Shown one piece after another: positions 8,273 through 16,000 of a stretch of DNA of 64,000 nt. The first letter of the stretch is position 1, and every line of letters begins with the position of its first letter. This DNA comes from Rickettsiales bacterium. Lineage in GTDB: Bacteria; Pseudomonadota; Alphaproteobacteria; TMED127. Location of the stretch: positions 1-64,000 of the forward strand of contig NZGH01000030.1 in assembly GCA_002690875.1 (NCBI GenBank). Reading direction: 5' to 3'. Position numbers and translations under genes: made by a program. A model generated the notes under the pieces. The model saw nothing but the letters and a program-made list of their open reading frames with translations, did no database searches and was not told the origin of the DNA.

Positions 8273-8289
8273 TTATCAAAATTGACACT

Positions 8290-8628
8290 ATGGTCGTTTT
8301 TATTGCAAAAGTTTTATTTTCAGCCATTGTTATTTCTTTTGCAAGCTGGCTGTCCATTAAAAAGCCAGTTCTTGCAGGCTTTATAATTGCTTTACCACTG
8401 CTTAGCATCTTATCAATTGCATTTTCTTATGCCGAACATAAAAATCTAGATAAAACCATCTTATTTGCAAAAAGCATTGTTATTGGAATACCAGCCTCAT
8501 TAACATTCTTTTTACCATTTTTTTTTGCCAAAACACTTGGTTTAAATTTTATAACCACATACACTCTTGCCTTATTTCTTTTAATCATAGGTTTTGTTGC
8601 ACACAAGTTCATTATGAACTATTTTTAG
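8290..8628 (+). CDS. DUF3147-like integral membrane protein
   Basis: A 112-residue, almost entirely hydrophobic protein with about four transmembrane helices (roughly residues 3-22, 27-46, 58-78 and 88-107). The features KKPVLAGFIIALPLLSIL and the following YAEHKNLDK loop match my recollection of the DUF3147 inner-membrane family. It lies 17 bp after the coiled-coil gene and 3 bp before a 26-codon membrane micro-ORF, so these probably form one transcript. No biochemical role is known to me for the family. Confidence 0.6.
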   Translation: MVVFIAKVLFSAIVISFASWLSIKKPVLAGFIIALPLLSILSIAFSYAEHKNLDKTILFAKSIVIGIPASLTFFLPFFFAKTLGLNFITTYTLALFLLIIGFVAHKFIMNYF

Positions 8629-8631
8629 TTG

Positions 8632-8712
8632 ATGTATGAGTTCTATAGAGTTTTTAGAATTTTTGTTTTTATAATACTAACTATTTTCACACTTATATTC
8701 ATTTTTAATTAA
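8632..8712 (+). CDS. Possible 26-residue membrane microprotein
   Basis: ATG at 8632, three bases after the DUF3147-like stop, opens a 26-codon frame that is a single hydrophobic helix (MYEFYRVFRIFVFIILTIFT, then LIFIFN). Close spacing to the upstream gene and a perfect membrane-helix profile suggest a real co-translated peptide, but T-rich DNA makes such frames by chance. Confidence 0.3.
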   Translation: MYEFYRVFRIFVFIILTIFTLIFIFN

Positions 8713-8752
8713 CTCTAGGATATTATTAAAGTTAGCATTAAGAAAAAATTTC

Positions 8753-9202
8753 ATGAAAAAAATTTTTATTGATTATGGGGAAAGAATTAATACTGCTATT
8801 TTAGGAGTTATTAAAGATATCCTCAAGGATCTTGAGGAATCAAAAATATCATCTAATCATTGTTTTTACATAACATTTAAAACAAAAAATTCTAAAGTAG
8901 ACATTCCTAAGCACCTTCTTAAAGAGTACCCCAATGAAATGACAATTGTTCTACAAAATCAATACTGGAATTTATCTGTAAAAAAAAATAATTTTTCTGT
9001 AGCTTTGTCATTTAATAAAAAAAGGGAAACATTAACAATTCCATTCAATGCTATCACAAAGTTTTATGACCCTTTTGTCAAATTTAGTATTCAACTTGAA
9101 TTAAAGGAAGAAAAAGGTAAAACCGAGAAAGAAAGAAAAGTTAAAAAATCTAAAACAAATAAAATTATTGCCCTGGATGACTTTAGAAGAAAAAATGACT
9201 GA
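8753..9202 (+). CDS. sspB: ClpXP adaptor SspB, alphaproteobacterial type
   Basis: A 149-residue protein with the SspB fold signature of the alphaproteobacterial branch: HCFYITFKTKNSKVDIP, LLKEYPNEMTIVLQNQYWNL, FSVALSFNKKRETLTIPFNA and ITKFYDPFVKF. A lysine-rich linker (about 118-137) leads to the C-terminal ClpX-binding peptide IALDDFRRK. SspB tethers ssrA-tagged or other substrates and delivers them to ClpXP for degradation in the cytoplasm. Its TGA overlaps the fumC start by 8 bp, so the two are co-translated, an arrangement familiar in alphaproteobacteria. Confidence 0.9.
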   Translation: MKKIFIDYGERINTAILGVIKDILKDLEESKISSNHCFYITFKTKNSKVDIPKHLLKEYPNEMTIVLQNQYWNLSVKKNNFSVALSFNKKRETLTIPFNAITKFYDPFVKFSIQLELKEEKGKTEKERKVKKSKTNKIIALDDFRRKND

Positions 9203-10586
9203 TTACAGAACTGAAATTGATAGTATTGGACAAGTAAAGGTTCCAAAACAAAAATATTGGGGAGCTCAGACTCAAAGAAGTCTGGAAAACTTTAAAATTG
9301 GTTCAGATAAAATTCCCATAAATTTTATAAAATCGTTCGCCATGCAAAAAAAAGCCTCTGCTATTAGCAATATAGCGTTAGATAAACTTGAAAATAAATT
9401 AGGTCAGGAAATAATCAAAGTTTGTGATGAGATAATAGAAGGTAAACTTGATGATCATTTTCCTTTATCAGTTTGGCAAACTGGTTCAGGAACCCAAACT
9501 AATATGAATCTAAACGAAGTTATTGCAAATAAAGCTAATCAGAATTTAGGTAAAAATCTTGGTGAATATTCACCAATTCACCCAAATGATCATTGTAATA
9601 TGGGTCAATCCTCTAATGATTCATTTCCTACAGCCATGCATATATCCATAAGTAAGATAACTAACGAAAAACTTTTTCCAGCAATCAATAACTTAATAAG
9701 ATCTCTTGAAAAAAAAATAAGAGAATTCAAGAATATCATTAAAATAGGAAGAACACATCTACAAGATGCAACACCAATAACAATTGATCAAGAATTTAGC
9801 GGTTATTTGAATCAGGTAAAAAATGCTTTTAAAAGAATTAAAATAGCCTACGAGGAACTCCTATATCTTGCACAAGGTGGAACTGCTGTTGGAACAGGTA
9901 TTAATACTTCAACAAAATTTATAAAAGGATTTATGAAAGCAATCCAAATTATTACAGATTTACCCTTCAAAGAATCAAAAAATAAATTTGAGGCTTTATC
10001 TTCTCATGAACCCATAATTTTTTTTTCTAGTTCCATAAACACACTTGTTATAGCATGTTATAAAATTTCAAATGACATTAGACTTTTATCCTCTGGACCT
10101 AGATGTGGAATTGGTGAACTAATTTTACCCTCAAATGAACCTGGTTCATCAATAATGCCAGGAAAAATTAATCCAACTCAGTGCGAGGCTATTGCACAAG
10201 TTTGCCTTCACCTCATGGGGTTATATAGTTCAAGTGCTTTTGCAGGAAGTCAAGGGCATTTTCAATTAAATGCCAACAAAACTGTTTTATTATTTAACAC
10301 GCTACGTATCGTTGAACTTTTATCTGATGCAATAAATTCATTTAGTGACAACTGTTTGAAGAATATTGTAGCAAATAAAAAAAAAATTGATGAAAATTTA
10401 AAAAATTCATTAATGCTTGTTACTGCTCTTAACCCTAAAATTGGTTATACAAAAGCATCCGAAGTTGCAAAAAAGGCTTTTGCAGAAAATATTACTTTAA
10501 AGGATGCAGCTGTAAAACTTAATTATTTGGATTCTAAGGAATTTGATTCAATTGTAGATCCAAAGAAAATGATCAAAGGCGATTAA
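9195..10586 (+). CDS. fumC: Class II fumarate hydratase
   Basis: A 463-residue enzyme that interconverts fumarate and malate in the TCA cycle. Visible motifs: KYWGAQTQRSLENFKIG, SGTQTNMNLNEV, NDHCNMGQSSNDSFPTAMH (substrate-binding HPND/SSND regions), GRTHLQDATP (catalytic His region) and the fumarase/aspartase signature GSSIMPGKINP. Length equals the family norm (about 460). I use the ATG at 9195 (MTDYRTEID), which overlaps the sspB stop; an ATG at 9168 in the same frame would lie deep inside sspB and add nine unsupported residues. It is iron-sulfur-free and oxygen-stable, unlike class I enzymes. Its stop overlaps the convergent asmA-like gene by 4 bp. Confidence 0.95.
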   Translation: MTDYRTEIDSIGQVKVPKQKYWGAQTQRSLENFKIGSDKIPINFIKSFAMQKKASAISNIALDKLENKLGQEIIKVCDEIIEGKLDDHFPLSVWQTGSGTQTNMNLNEVIANKANQNLGKNLGEYSPIHPNDHCNMGQSSNDSFPTAMHISISKITNEKLFPAINNLIRSLEKKIREFKNIIKIGRTHLQDATPITIDQEFSGYLNQVKNAFKRIKIAYEELLYLAQGGTAVGTGINTSTKFIKGFMKAIQIITDLPFKESKNKFEALSSHEPIIFFSSSINTLVIACYKISNDIRLLSSGPRCGIGELILPSNEPGSSIMPGKINPTQCEAIAQVCLHLMGLYSSSAFAGSQGHFQLNANKTVLLFNTLRIVELLSDAINSFSDNCLKNIVANKKKIDENLKNSLMLVTALNPKIGYTKASEVAKKAFAENITLKDAAVKLNYLDSKEFDSIVDPKKMIKGD

Positions 10587-12253
10587 TTACTAAAGAGATC
10601 AATTATCTTTGCAGGATCAAATTCTTTTTTTAAATTTTTTTTAAAAAAATCATTTATAACGTCCGGGTCAACAATAATAGACTTTTTTTCTTTCAAAATC
10701 TTTTTAAAGCCTTCATTAAAAATTTTCTGTTTTAACTCACTCAAATCATAAGAGACCTGAGGAGTTTCTGATGGTCCTATCATACTGATCCCAACAGCTG
10801 GTAAATCTTTATATTTTGTTGTTTTAAAATATGCTTTGGAATCTAAAATAAGATGATCTTCTAATATATTAAACTTCCCGCTAGAATTTAATGTTAAATT
10901 TTTATGATATGCTTTTAACGGCTTTAAATAAAAGTAACCATTTTTGATGTCAAATTTTAGTGTAATCTTTTCAAACTTAGATTCCTTACCAAAATTTTTC
11001 TTATTAATTATTTTAATTAAACTTGGAAAATCATTAATTTTATCTACAGTTTTTGCTATTTGAGCAAAATCCACACCACTCACTTTTATTTTTCCAGTTG
11101 TACAAGTTCCCTTTGAATCAATAGACTTAATTGTCTTTTCAAAATCATTGCTAGAATTACTTCCTTTATAAGTTATTGAACAATCAACCAGACCATCAAA
11201 CAAATCAATTTTTGATAACCCAAAATATTCTTTAATTACTAGAAGTTTTTGAATTTTAGTTTTTCCAGAAAAATTATTATTTTTTAAAGAAAAATTTAAG
11301 TCTCCATATATACTTGCATCATTATAATTTGCTTTGAATTTTTTTATTTTTAAAATGTCGTTTAGAAGTTTCAAATCGAATTCGGTAGACTTTAAGAAAG
11401 CTTCATTTATTTTTAATTTATCAATTTTAAAATTTAGGTTAATCTCATTTCCAGTAACTGGAACGTTTACTAATCTCATGGTTGGAATAGAAAAAGAACT
11501 TAAATGCCCAAATAAATTAGATATTTCGTTCACGTTAACAAAATTACTTCTACCCTGCCCATTAATTAAAAAATGTTTGCCAAAGAAATTTAACTTACCC
11601 CTGTATTGAATAATATTTCTGTCACTAATTTTTTGCTGAATTATAAAATCAAAAAAGTTATCTTTTTCAACTAAATCAAAAATTACCTTGGAAGCTAACT
11701 TTGTAAACTCGAAGTCACCTTTAACCTTAAAAACTGACTCACTTTTAAATATCAAATTTACATTTTTTATAGAATAATCCGAAAAATTTATTAATCCTTG
11801 GCTAATTTTAATAACACCAAAATTTTCAAGTTTTGACTTTAAATTTTTTATTAAACTATCATCTTCATTTTTTACAAAAAAAAGATTTTTAGATTTTGTA
11901 AATTTATTTGTTTTATTAAATTTTACAACTGGTGAGAAAACTTCAAGAGATTCAATTTCTGGTTTGAGGTTAATAATTGATGTCCATGTAGCTACCAAAT
12001 TTATTTTATCTGCAATTATTTCAATATTACTTTTATCATCTAAATACTTAATTGAAAAAATTTTTAATGTTGGCTTTGGGAAAAAGTTTAAGCTTATGTT
12101 TTTATCAAATGAGAGGTTGATTTTAAAATCATTCTTAAGTCTATCCTCAACTAAAGATGCAATTTTTTGTTTATCGATAAAAAAAGGTAAAATAGCAATG
12201 AGAATTAAAAAGACTGTGAAAATAAAAAAAGAGAATTTTAAAAATCTAAGCAC
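10583..12253 (-). CDS. AsmA-family membrane-anchored protein
   Basis: A 556-residue protein with an N-terminal transmembrane anchor (FLKFSFFIFTVFLILIAILP, residues 4-23) followed by the AsmA N-terminal pattern (IASLVEDRLKNDFKINLSFD, FFPKPTLKIFSIKYLDD, IEIIADKINLVATWTSIINL). The rest is beta-rich and repetitive, as in the long groove of bridge-like lipid-transfer proteins. It ends with the AsmA C-terminal part (GISMIGPSETPQVSYDL). AsmA-like proteins span the periplasm and influence outer-membrane lipid supply. It lies 2 bp after the SH3-like gene on the same strand, so the two are likely an operon. Confidence 0.78.
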   Translation of the reverse strand: MLRFLKFSFFIFTVFLILIAILPFFIDKQKIASLVEDRLKNDFKINLSFDKNISLNFFPKPTLKIFSIKYLDDKSNIEIIADKINLVATWTSIINLKPEIESLEVFSPVVKFNKTNKFTKSKNLFFVKNEDDSLIKNLKSKLENFGVIKISQGLINFSDYSIKNVNLIFKSESVFKVKGDFEFTKLASKVIFDLVEKDNFFDFIIQQKISDRNIIQYRGKLNFFGKHFLINGQGRSNFVNVNEISNLFGHLSSFSIPTMRLVNVPVTGNEINLNFKIDKLKINEAFLKSTEFDLKLLNDILKIKKFKANYNDASIYGDLNFSLKNNNFSGKTKIQKLLVIKEYFGLSKIDLFDGLVDCSITYKGSNSSNDFEKTIKSIDSKGTCTTGKIKVSGVDFAQIAKTVDKINDFPSLIKIINKKNFGKESKFEKITLKFDIKNGYFYLKPLKAYHKNLTLNSSGKFNILEDHLILDSKAYFKTTKYKDLPAVGISMIGPSETPQVSYDLSELKQKIFNEGFKKILKEKKSIIVDPDVINDFFKKNLKKEFDPAKIIDLFSN

Positions 12254-12255
12254 TG

Positions 12256-12837
12256 TTAATTAGATTTAAGATATCTTGGTCGATGAGGCCCTGACAAAAT
12301 TATAAATTGTTCTTTATTGGATTCATTTCTAAACGATAAAAATGACGGAGATTGATTTTGATTTTTCCAGAGGTCATAAACTTGAAAAGCTTGATTTGCG
12401 TGCCTCTTGCCTTTAACCCATTCATTATCTGCAATAACTGCAGCCGCTGCCCCACCCAGATGTTTTACATCTAAAAAAGTATCAACTGAAATAGCTTCCT
12501 TTATAGAAGCACTCATTTCTAAAACTCTCTGTTTAAAAATTTTAAATGATTGACCATAGTCTTTGCCATTCGTGGTTCCATCTGGTTTATCTCGGGATAG
12601 TTGATCTTTTCGAACCCAACCAACAAGTCCAGTTCTTTCATCAAGAACGTTTGACCACTCTTCTTTCTCATCCTTCAACACAAATTCTTTTCCAATCTCA
12701 ATTGGATAAATTATAGGAGAATTTTCTGATGGCTGAATAAACATGTTAGTTAATTCTTTAATTGAAAAAACTTTCTCACTAGCAGAGATTGAATTAAAAA
12801 AGAAAATTAGGGATAAAATTAAAGTTTTAATGTGCAT
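12256..12837 (-). CDS. Secreted SH3-like domain protein
   Basis: A 193-residue exported protein: signal peptide (1-19, SISA-SE), then a bacterial SH3-like domain (about 25-82: SENSPIIYPIEIGKEFVLKD, EEWSNVLDERTGLVGWVRKD). The following region of about 100 residues (YGQSFKIFKQRVLEMSASIK, VKHLGGAAAAVIADNEW, KRHANQAFQVYDLWKNQ) I do not recognise. Bacterial SH3 domains of this kind usually bind peptidoglycan or envelope partners. Its position beside the AsmA-like gene and divergent from a peptidoglycan amidase fits an envelope role, which is inference. The last residues (SGPHRPRYLKSN) are basic. Confidence 0.6.
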   Translation of the reverse strand: MHIKTLILSLIFFFNSISASEKVFSIKELTNMFIQPSENSPIIYPIEIGKEFVLKDEKEEWSNVLDERTGLVGWVRKDQLSRDKPDGTTNGKDYGQSFKIFKQRVLEMSASIKEAISVDTFLDVKHLGGAAAAVIADNEWVKGKRHANQAFQVYDLWKNQNQSPSFLSFRNESNKEQFIILSGPHRPRYLKSN

Positions 12838-12876
12838 AGTTTTTAAAATTGAATTATTATTTAAAAAGCAATAAAA

Positions 12877-13596
12877 ATGTTATGTCAACTAAATATATCA
12901 CATAGATACAAATCTCTAAATTTTGATTTAAGAAAAAAAAAAATATCTTTTTTAATTTTTCATTATACTGAAACCAAAGATTTAGCAAAAGCAGTAAAAC
13001 TTTTGACTTGTAAAAAAAGAAGGGTTAGCTGTCACTACATAGTCGACACTAATGGAGAGGTTTACAACTTAGTAGATGAAGATAAAAGAGCCTGGCACGC
13101 TGGAACGTCTATGTGGAAAAAGTCGAAAGATATGAATAGTAGATCAATTGGAATTGAAATTGTTTACCCAGGTGAACTTTCAGCAAAAAGTTATGATACT
13201 GAGCAAATAAGATCAGTTATCAAACTAAGTCTATTTTTGAAAAAAAAATATAAGATTTTTGACCAAAATATTCTTGGACATAGTGACATTGCTCCAAATA
13301 GAAAAATTGACCCCGGAATTTATTTTCCATGGGAATTTTTAGGCAAAAATTTAGTTGGTTTGTGGACGAAAAATAGACCTGATAATTCTAAATTAGATAA
13401 AGGAACCTTAAAGCTTTTTCTTAAAAACCTTAAAAAACTTGGTTATCCTTACTTAAAAATAAATAATACTTCTAATTATAATAAAGTTATAATCGAAAGT
13501 TTTCATCGTCATCATTTACCCAATATGGTGAAATCAAAACCTAATCGTACAAGTCTTAATAAAACAATTGATCTACTTAAAAAAACCATTGACTAA
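12877..13596 (+). CDS. amiD: N-acetylmuramoyl-L-alanine amidase, AmiD/AmpD type
   Basis: A 239-residue amidase_2 (PGRP-like zinc amidase) enzyme that cleaves the bond between MurNAc and the stem peptide. Zinc ligands are visible: His29 in LIFHYTET, the second His in ILGHSDIAP, and the following Asp in APNRKIDPG. CHYIVDTNGEVYNLV and RAWHAGTSMW are typical of the family. The C-terminal region (about 165-239) looks like the peptidoglycan-binding helical domain of AmiD. I see no signal peptide or lipobox, so it may be a cytosolic AmpD-like recycling enzyme. The TTGACT at its very end may serve as the -35 box for rnpB. Confidence 0.85.
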   Translation: MLCQLNISHRYKSLNFDLRKKKISFLIFHYTETKDLAKAVKLLTCKKRRVSCHYIVDTNGEVYNLVDEDKRAWHAGTSMWKKSKDMNSRSIGIEIVYPGELSAKSYDTEQIRSVIKLSLFLKKKYKIFDQNILGHSDIAPNRKIDPGIYFPWEFLGKNLVGLWTKNRPDNSKLDKGTLKLFLKNLKKLGYPYLKINNTSNYNKVIIESFHRHHLPNMVKSKPNRTSLNKTIDLLKKTID

Positions 13597-13620
13597 TAAG
13601 AAAAAAAAAATTCTTATGAT
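13589..13620 (+). promoter_or_regulatory. Putative rnpB promoter
   Basis: TTGACT (13589-13594), inside the last codons of the amidase gene, and TATGAT (13615-13620) just before the RNase P RNA. The 20-bp spacer is longer than ideal, but both hexamers are good and the position fits a start a few bases inside the P1 stem. Confidence 0.4.
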
Positions 13621-13621
13621 A

Positions 13622-13980
13622 ATACTAGACGGTTATATGGTCACCTTTTAAAGGAGGAAAGTCCGGACTCACCAGAACACCAAAGCCGGTTAATAGCCGG
13701 CGGGGGAGACCCTAGGGAAAGTGCAACAGAAAAAAAACCGCCATAAATAATGGTAAGGGTGAAAAGGTAGGGTAAGAGCCTACCGCATTTATGGTAACAT
13801 AAATGGCATTGTAAACCCCTTTGGGAGCAAGTCCAAAAAAGCTTAGTCTTTTGACAGGTGTGGTTCTGCATTAAGCATGGTAGGACGCTAGAGATTGCTG
13901 GTAACAGTTATCCAAGATTAATGACCATAGCCTTCATAATTCATGAAGGGACAGAATCCGGCTTACAGACCGTCTAGTAT
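13622..13980 (+). ncRNA. rnpB: RNase P RNA (bacterial type A)
   Basis: The catalytic RNA of RNase P, which trims tRNA 5' leaders. The ends pair perfectly over 12 bp (13622-13633 with 13969-13980), forming helix P1. The universal core is present: GGAGGAAAGTCCGGACTC at 13651-13668, the middle conserved element with AGGGTGAAAAGG, and the 3' element CAGAATCCGGCTTAC at 13952-13966, which forms P4 with the first. The size of about 355 nt fits type A. A run of eleven T (13980-13990) follows and probably ends transcription. The true 5' end may lie at about 13626. An apparent 76-codon reverse frame inside it is an artefact. Confidence 0.95.
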
Positions 13981-13988
13981 TTTTTTTT

Positions 13989-14017
13989 TTGACTTGATAA
14001 GTGTCATAAAATACCAT
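13989..14017 (+). promoter_or_regulatory. Putative dcw-cluster promoter
   Basis: TTGACT (13989-13994), a 17-bp spacer, then TACCAT (14012-14017) as a poor -10. The -10 coincides with the first MraZ box, so bound MraZ would block RNA polymerase. The -35 begins right in the rnpB terminator T-run. It is the only sensible promoter location before mraZ. Confidence 0.45.
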
Positions 14018-14036
14018 ATTATCCCATATAATCCCA
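14012..14036 (-). promoter_or_regulatory. Three MraZ-binding boxes (dcw operator)
   Basis: Reading the reverse strand, TGGGA (14032-14036), TGGGA (14022-14026) and TGGTA (14012-14016) are separated by exactly five bases each, the spacing known for the TGGGN boxes bound by Escherichia coli MraZ. They lie 13-38 bp before the mraZ ATG and overlap the presumed -10, so autorepression of the whole cluster is expected. Confidence 0.75.
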
Positions 14037-14049
14037 TATTAGGTGATTT

Positions 14050-14511
14050 ATGGCTTTATTTTTATCTACTATAATAAATAGAATGGATTCTAAATGTAGA
14101 GTCTCAGTGCCCTCAACTTTTAGAAATTCATTAAAAAATCAATCTTTCAAAGGAATTATTGCTTTTCCCTCTTATAATAACAAGTCAATTGATGCTTGTG
14201 GAATAGAAAGAATGGAAAATATATCTAATAGTTTAGATAGTGAAAATTATTCTCGTGAAGAATTTGATATGATATCAATGTATTTTGGTGAAGCCGAACA
14301 ATTACCTTTTGATAAGGATGGGAGAGTAACTCTTCCGAAAAAACTCATTAATCATGCCGAAATTGACAAAAATGTAATGTTTGTCGGACTTGGTCCAACT
14401 TTTCAGTTGTGGAATCCTGAATCATATGAAAATAAAAAAATTAATATGATTAAAAATGCTCAGGAAAAAAAAATTAATCCTCGTCTAAGGCCTATACCAA
14501 AAGGAACGTAA
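14050..14511 (+). CDS. mraZ: Transcriptional regulator MraZ
   Basis: A 153-residue protein with two SpoVT/AbrB-like repeats: the first around NRMDSKCRVSVPSTFRNSL (about 9-27), the second around LPFDKDGRVTLPKKLINHA (about 81-99), each with the DxxGR(V/I)x(L/V)P signature (the first copy has DSKCR). MraZ forms ring-shaped oligomers that bind spaced TGGGN repeats and control the dcw operon. The gene leads the cluster and its own operator lies directly upstream. Length and position are standard. What is not standard is that ftsZ, not rsmH, comes next. Confidence 0.9.
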   Translation: MALFLSTIINRMDSKCRVSVPSTFRNSLKNQSFKGIIAFPSYNNKSIDACGIERMENISNSLDSENYSREEFDMISMYFGEAEQLPFDKDGRVTLPKKLINHAEIDKNVMFVGLGPTFQLWNPESYENKKINMIKNAQEKKINPRLRPIPKGT

Positions 14512-14512
14512 T

Positions 14513-14518
14513 AAGGAG
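14513..14518 (+). promoter_or_regulatory. Strong ribosome-binding site of ftsZ
   Basis: AAGGAG seven bases before the ftsZ ATG (14526). Most genes of this cluster have no recognisable Shine-Dalgarno and rely on overlaps, so this site suggests that FtsZ is translated independently and at high level. It also fixes the start. Confidence 0.7.
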
Positions 14519-14525
14519 AATAAAT

Positions 14526-15998
14526 ATGACACTTCATCTTCAAATGCCATCTCAAGTAAATAATATGTCACCACGAATCCTTGTTGTAGGAGTTGGTGGC
14601 GCTGGTGGTAATATAATAAACAGTATGAAAGAATCAGGTGTTGAAGGAGTTGAATTCCTAAATGTCAACACAGATAGTCAACAATTAAAACATTCCAAGG
14701 TAGAAAAAACACTTCAATTAGGACCTTCATGTACTAAGGGTTTAGGTGCTGGTGCTGACCCAGAGATGGGAAAAAAATCAGCCGATGAAGTTGCAGGTGA
14801 AATTGAAGATTATCTAGAAGGTGCTCACATGGTCTTCCTAACAGCCGGAATGGGTGGTGGAACGGGAACTGGTGCAACTCCTGTTGTTGCAAGAATTGCA
14901 AAAGATTTAGGAATATTAACTGTTGGTGTTGTTACAAAACCCTTCGAAATGGAAGGTAAAAGAAAAATTAAAAGAGCAAAAGATGGTATTATGGAATTAC
15001 AAAAATACGTAGATAATCTTATCGTGATACCAAATCAAAATATTTTTCATCTTGCAAAACCAGAAACCTCTTTTGTTGAATCATTACAATTTGCTGACAA
15101 CGTTTTAATCGATGGCGTAAAAAGCATTATAGATTTAATGGTTAACCCAGGAATAATGAATCATGATTTTGCTGATGTAAGAGCTATTATGAGTGAAACA
15201 GGAAAAGTTCACTTGGGTACTGGGATTTCTGAGGGTGAAAATAGAGTAATGGAAGCTACTGAAATGGCGATATCAAACCCACTTTTAGAAAACAACAGTA
15301 TGAAAGGTGCAAAAGGTGTACTTATAAACGTTACATGCAGTGATGACACATCTTTACATGACATAGACTTAGCAATTAACAGAGTTCAAGAAGAATCAGA
15401 TGACGAGGCAAACATAATTTGGGGAGTACAAAAAGACGAAAGTTTTAGCGGGAAATTCAAAATTTCTGTAATTTCAACTGGAATTGATTGTGAAAATTAC
15501 TACAAAAATATTGTTGAAGAATCCAATGTAACTAATTTAAGAAATAAAGAGGATTCTTTAGAAAAAAAAATAGATGATAAAGATGAAAAAAATTCTTTTT
15601 TACAGAACAGAGAAACAATACAAACTAGTTTCTTCGTAGACCTTCAGGATACATCAAAGAAAGTAAAAGAAAATGATCTTAAAATTGAAAAAAAATCCGG
15701 AAATATTCCTAGCGAAAAAAGATCAATTTTCTCAAAAATTTTTGGATTAAAACATAATGTTAAAAACGAAAGCAATATAGATAAAGATGAACAAAATATA
15801 ACAAACTTCGACAATAACTCAGAAAATAATGAAAATGATTCATTACAAAATCTATCAAATGAGAGCATTCAAGAAATTAAATCTGAGTTTGAAATGATTG
15901 ATGATTTCAGTGAGTATGATAAACAATCAGAGTCACAAAATAGCAAAGAAGATGACCTATTACAAATACCGGCATTCTTGAGAAGACAAGCTAACTGA
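14526..15998 (+). CDS. ftsZ: Cell-division GTPase FtsZ
   Basis: A 490-residue tubulin-like GTPase that forms the cytokinetic ring. Motifs: [14 protein letters not shown] (nucleotide binding), NTDSQQL, the tubulin signature [17 protein letters not shown] (about 107-123), [10 protein letters not shown], and the T7 loop region [11 protein letters not shown] that completes the GTPase site of the next subunit. A long, acidic, lysine- and serine-rich linker (about 340-475) leads to the conserved C-terminal peptide [10 protein letters not shown], which binds FtsA and other partners. The only odd feature is its location: between mraZ and rsmH, whereas the usual slot between ftsA and lpxC is empty. 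No second ftsZ is seen in the window. Confidence 0.97.
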   Translation: MTLHLQMPSQVNNMSPRILVVGVGGAGGNIINSMKESGVEGVEFLNVNTDSQQLKHSKVEKTLQLGPSCTKGLGAGADPEMGKKSADEVAGEIEDYLEGAHMVFLTAGMGGGTGTGATPVVARIAKDLGILTVGVVTKPFEMEGKRKIKRAKDGIMELQKYVDNLIVIPNQNIFHLAKPETSFVESLQFADNVLIDGVKSIIDLMVNPGIMNHDFADVRAIMSETGKVHLGTGISEGENRVMEATEMAISNPLLENNSMKGAKGVLINVTCSDDTSLHDIDLAINRVQEESDDEANIIWGVQKDESFSGKFKISVISTGIDCENYYKNIVEESNVTNLRNKEDSLEKKIDDKDEKNSFLQNRETIQTSFFVDLQDTSKKVKENDLKIEKKSGNIPSEKRSIFSKIFGLKHNVKNESNIDKDEQNITNFDNNSENNENDSLQNLSNESIQEIKSEFEMIDDFSEYDKQSESQNSKEDDLLQIPAFLRRQAN

Positions 15999-16000
15999 AA

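Noticed and set aside
13641..13871. A 76-codon reverse-strand frame (MQNHTCQKTKL...)
   Set aside because: It lies wholly inside the RNase P RNA, whose conserved sequences and pairing explain the region; the frame has no family look.
13979..13990. Classical hairpin terminator after rnpB
   Set aside because: There is a T-run but no local hairpin; only the long-range P1 helix lies before it, so I do not call an independent terminator.
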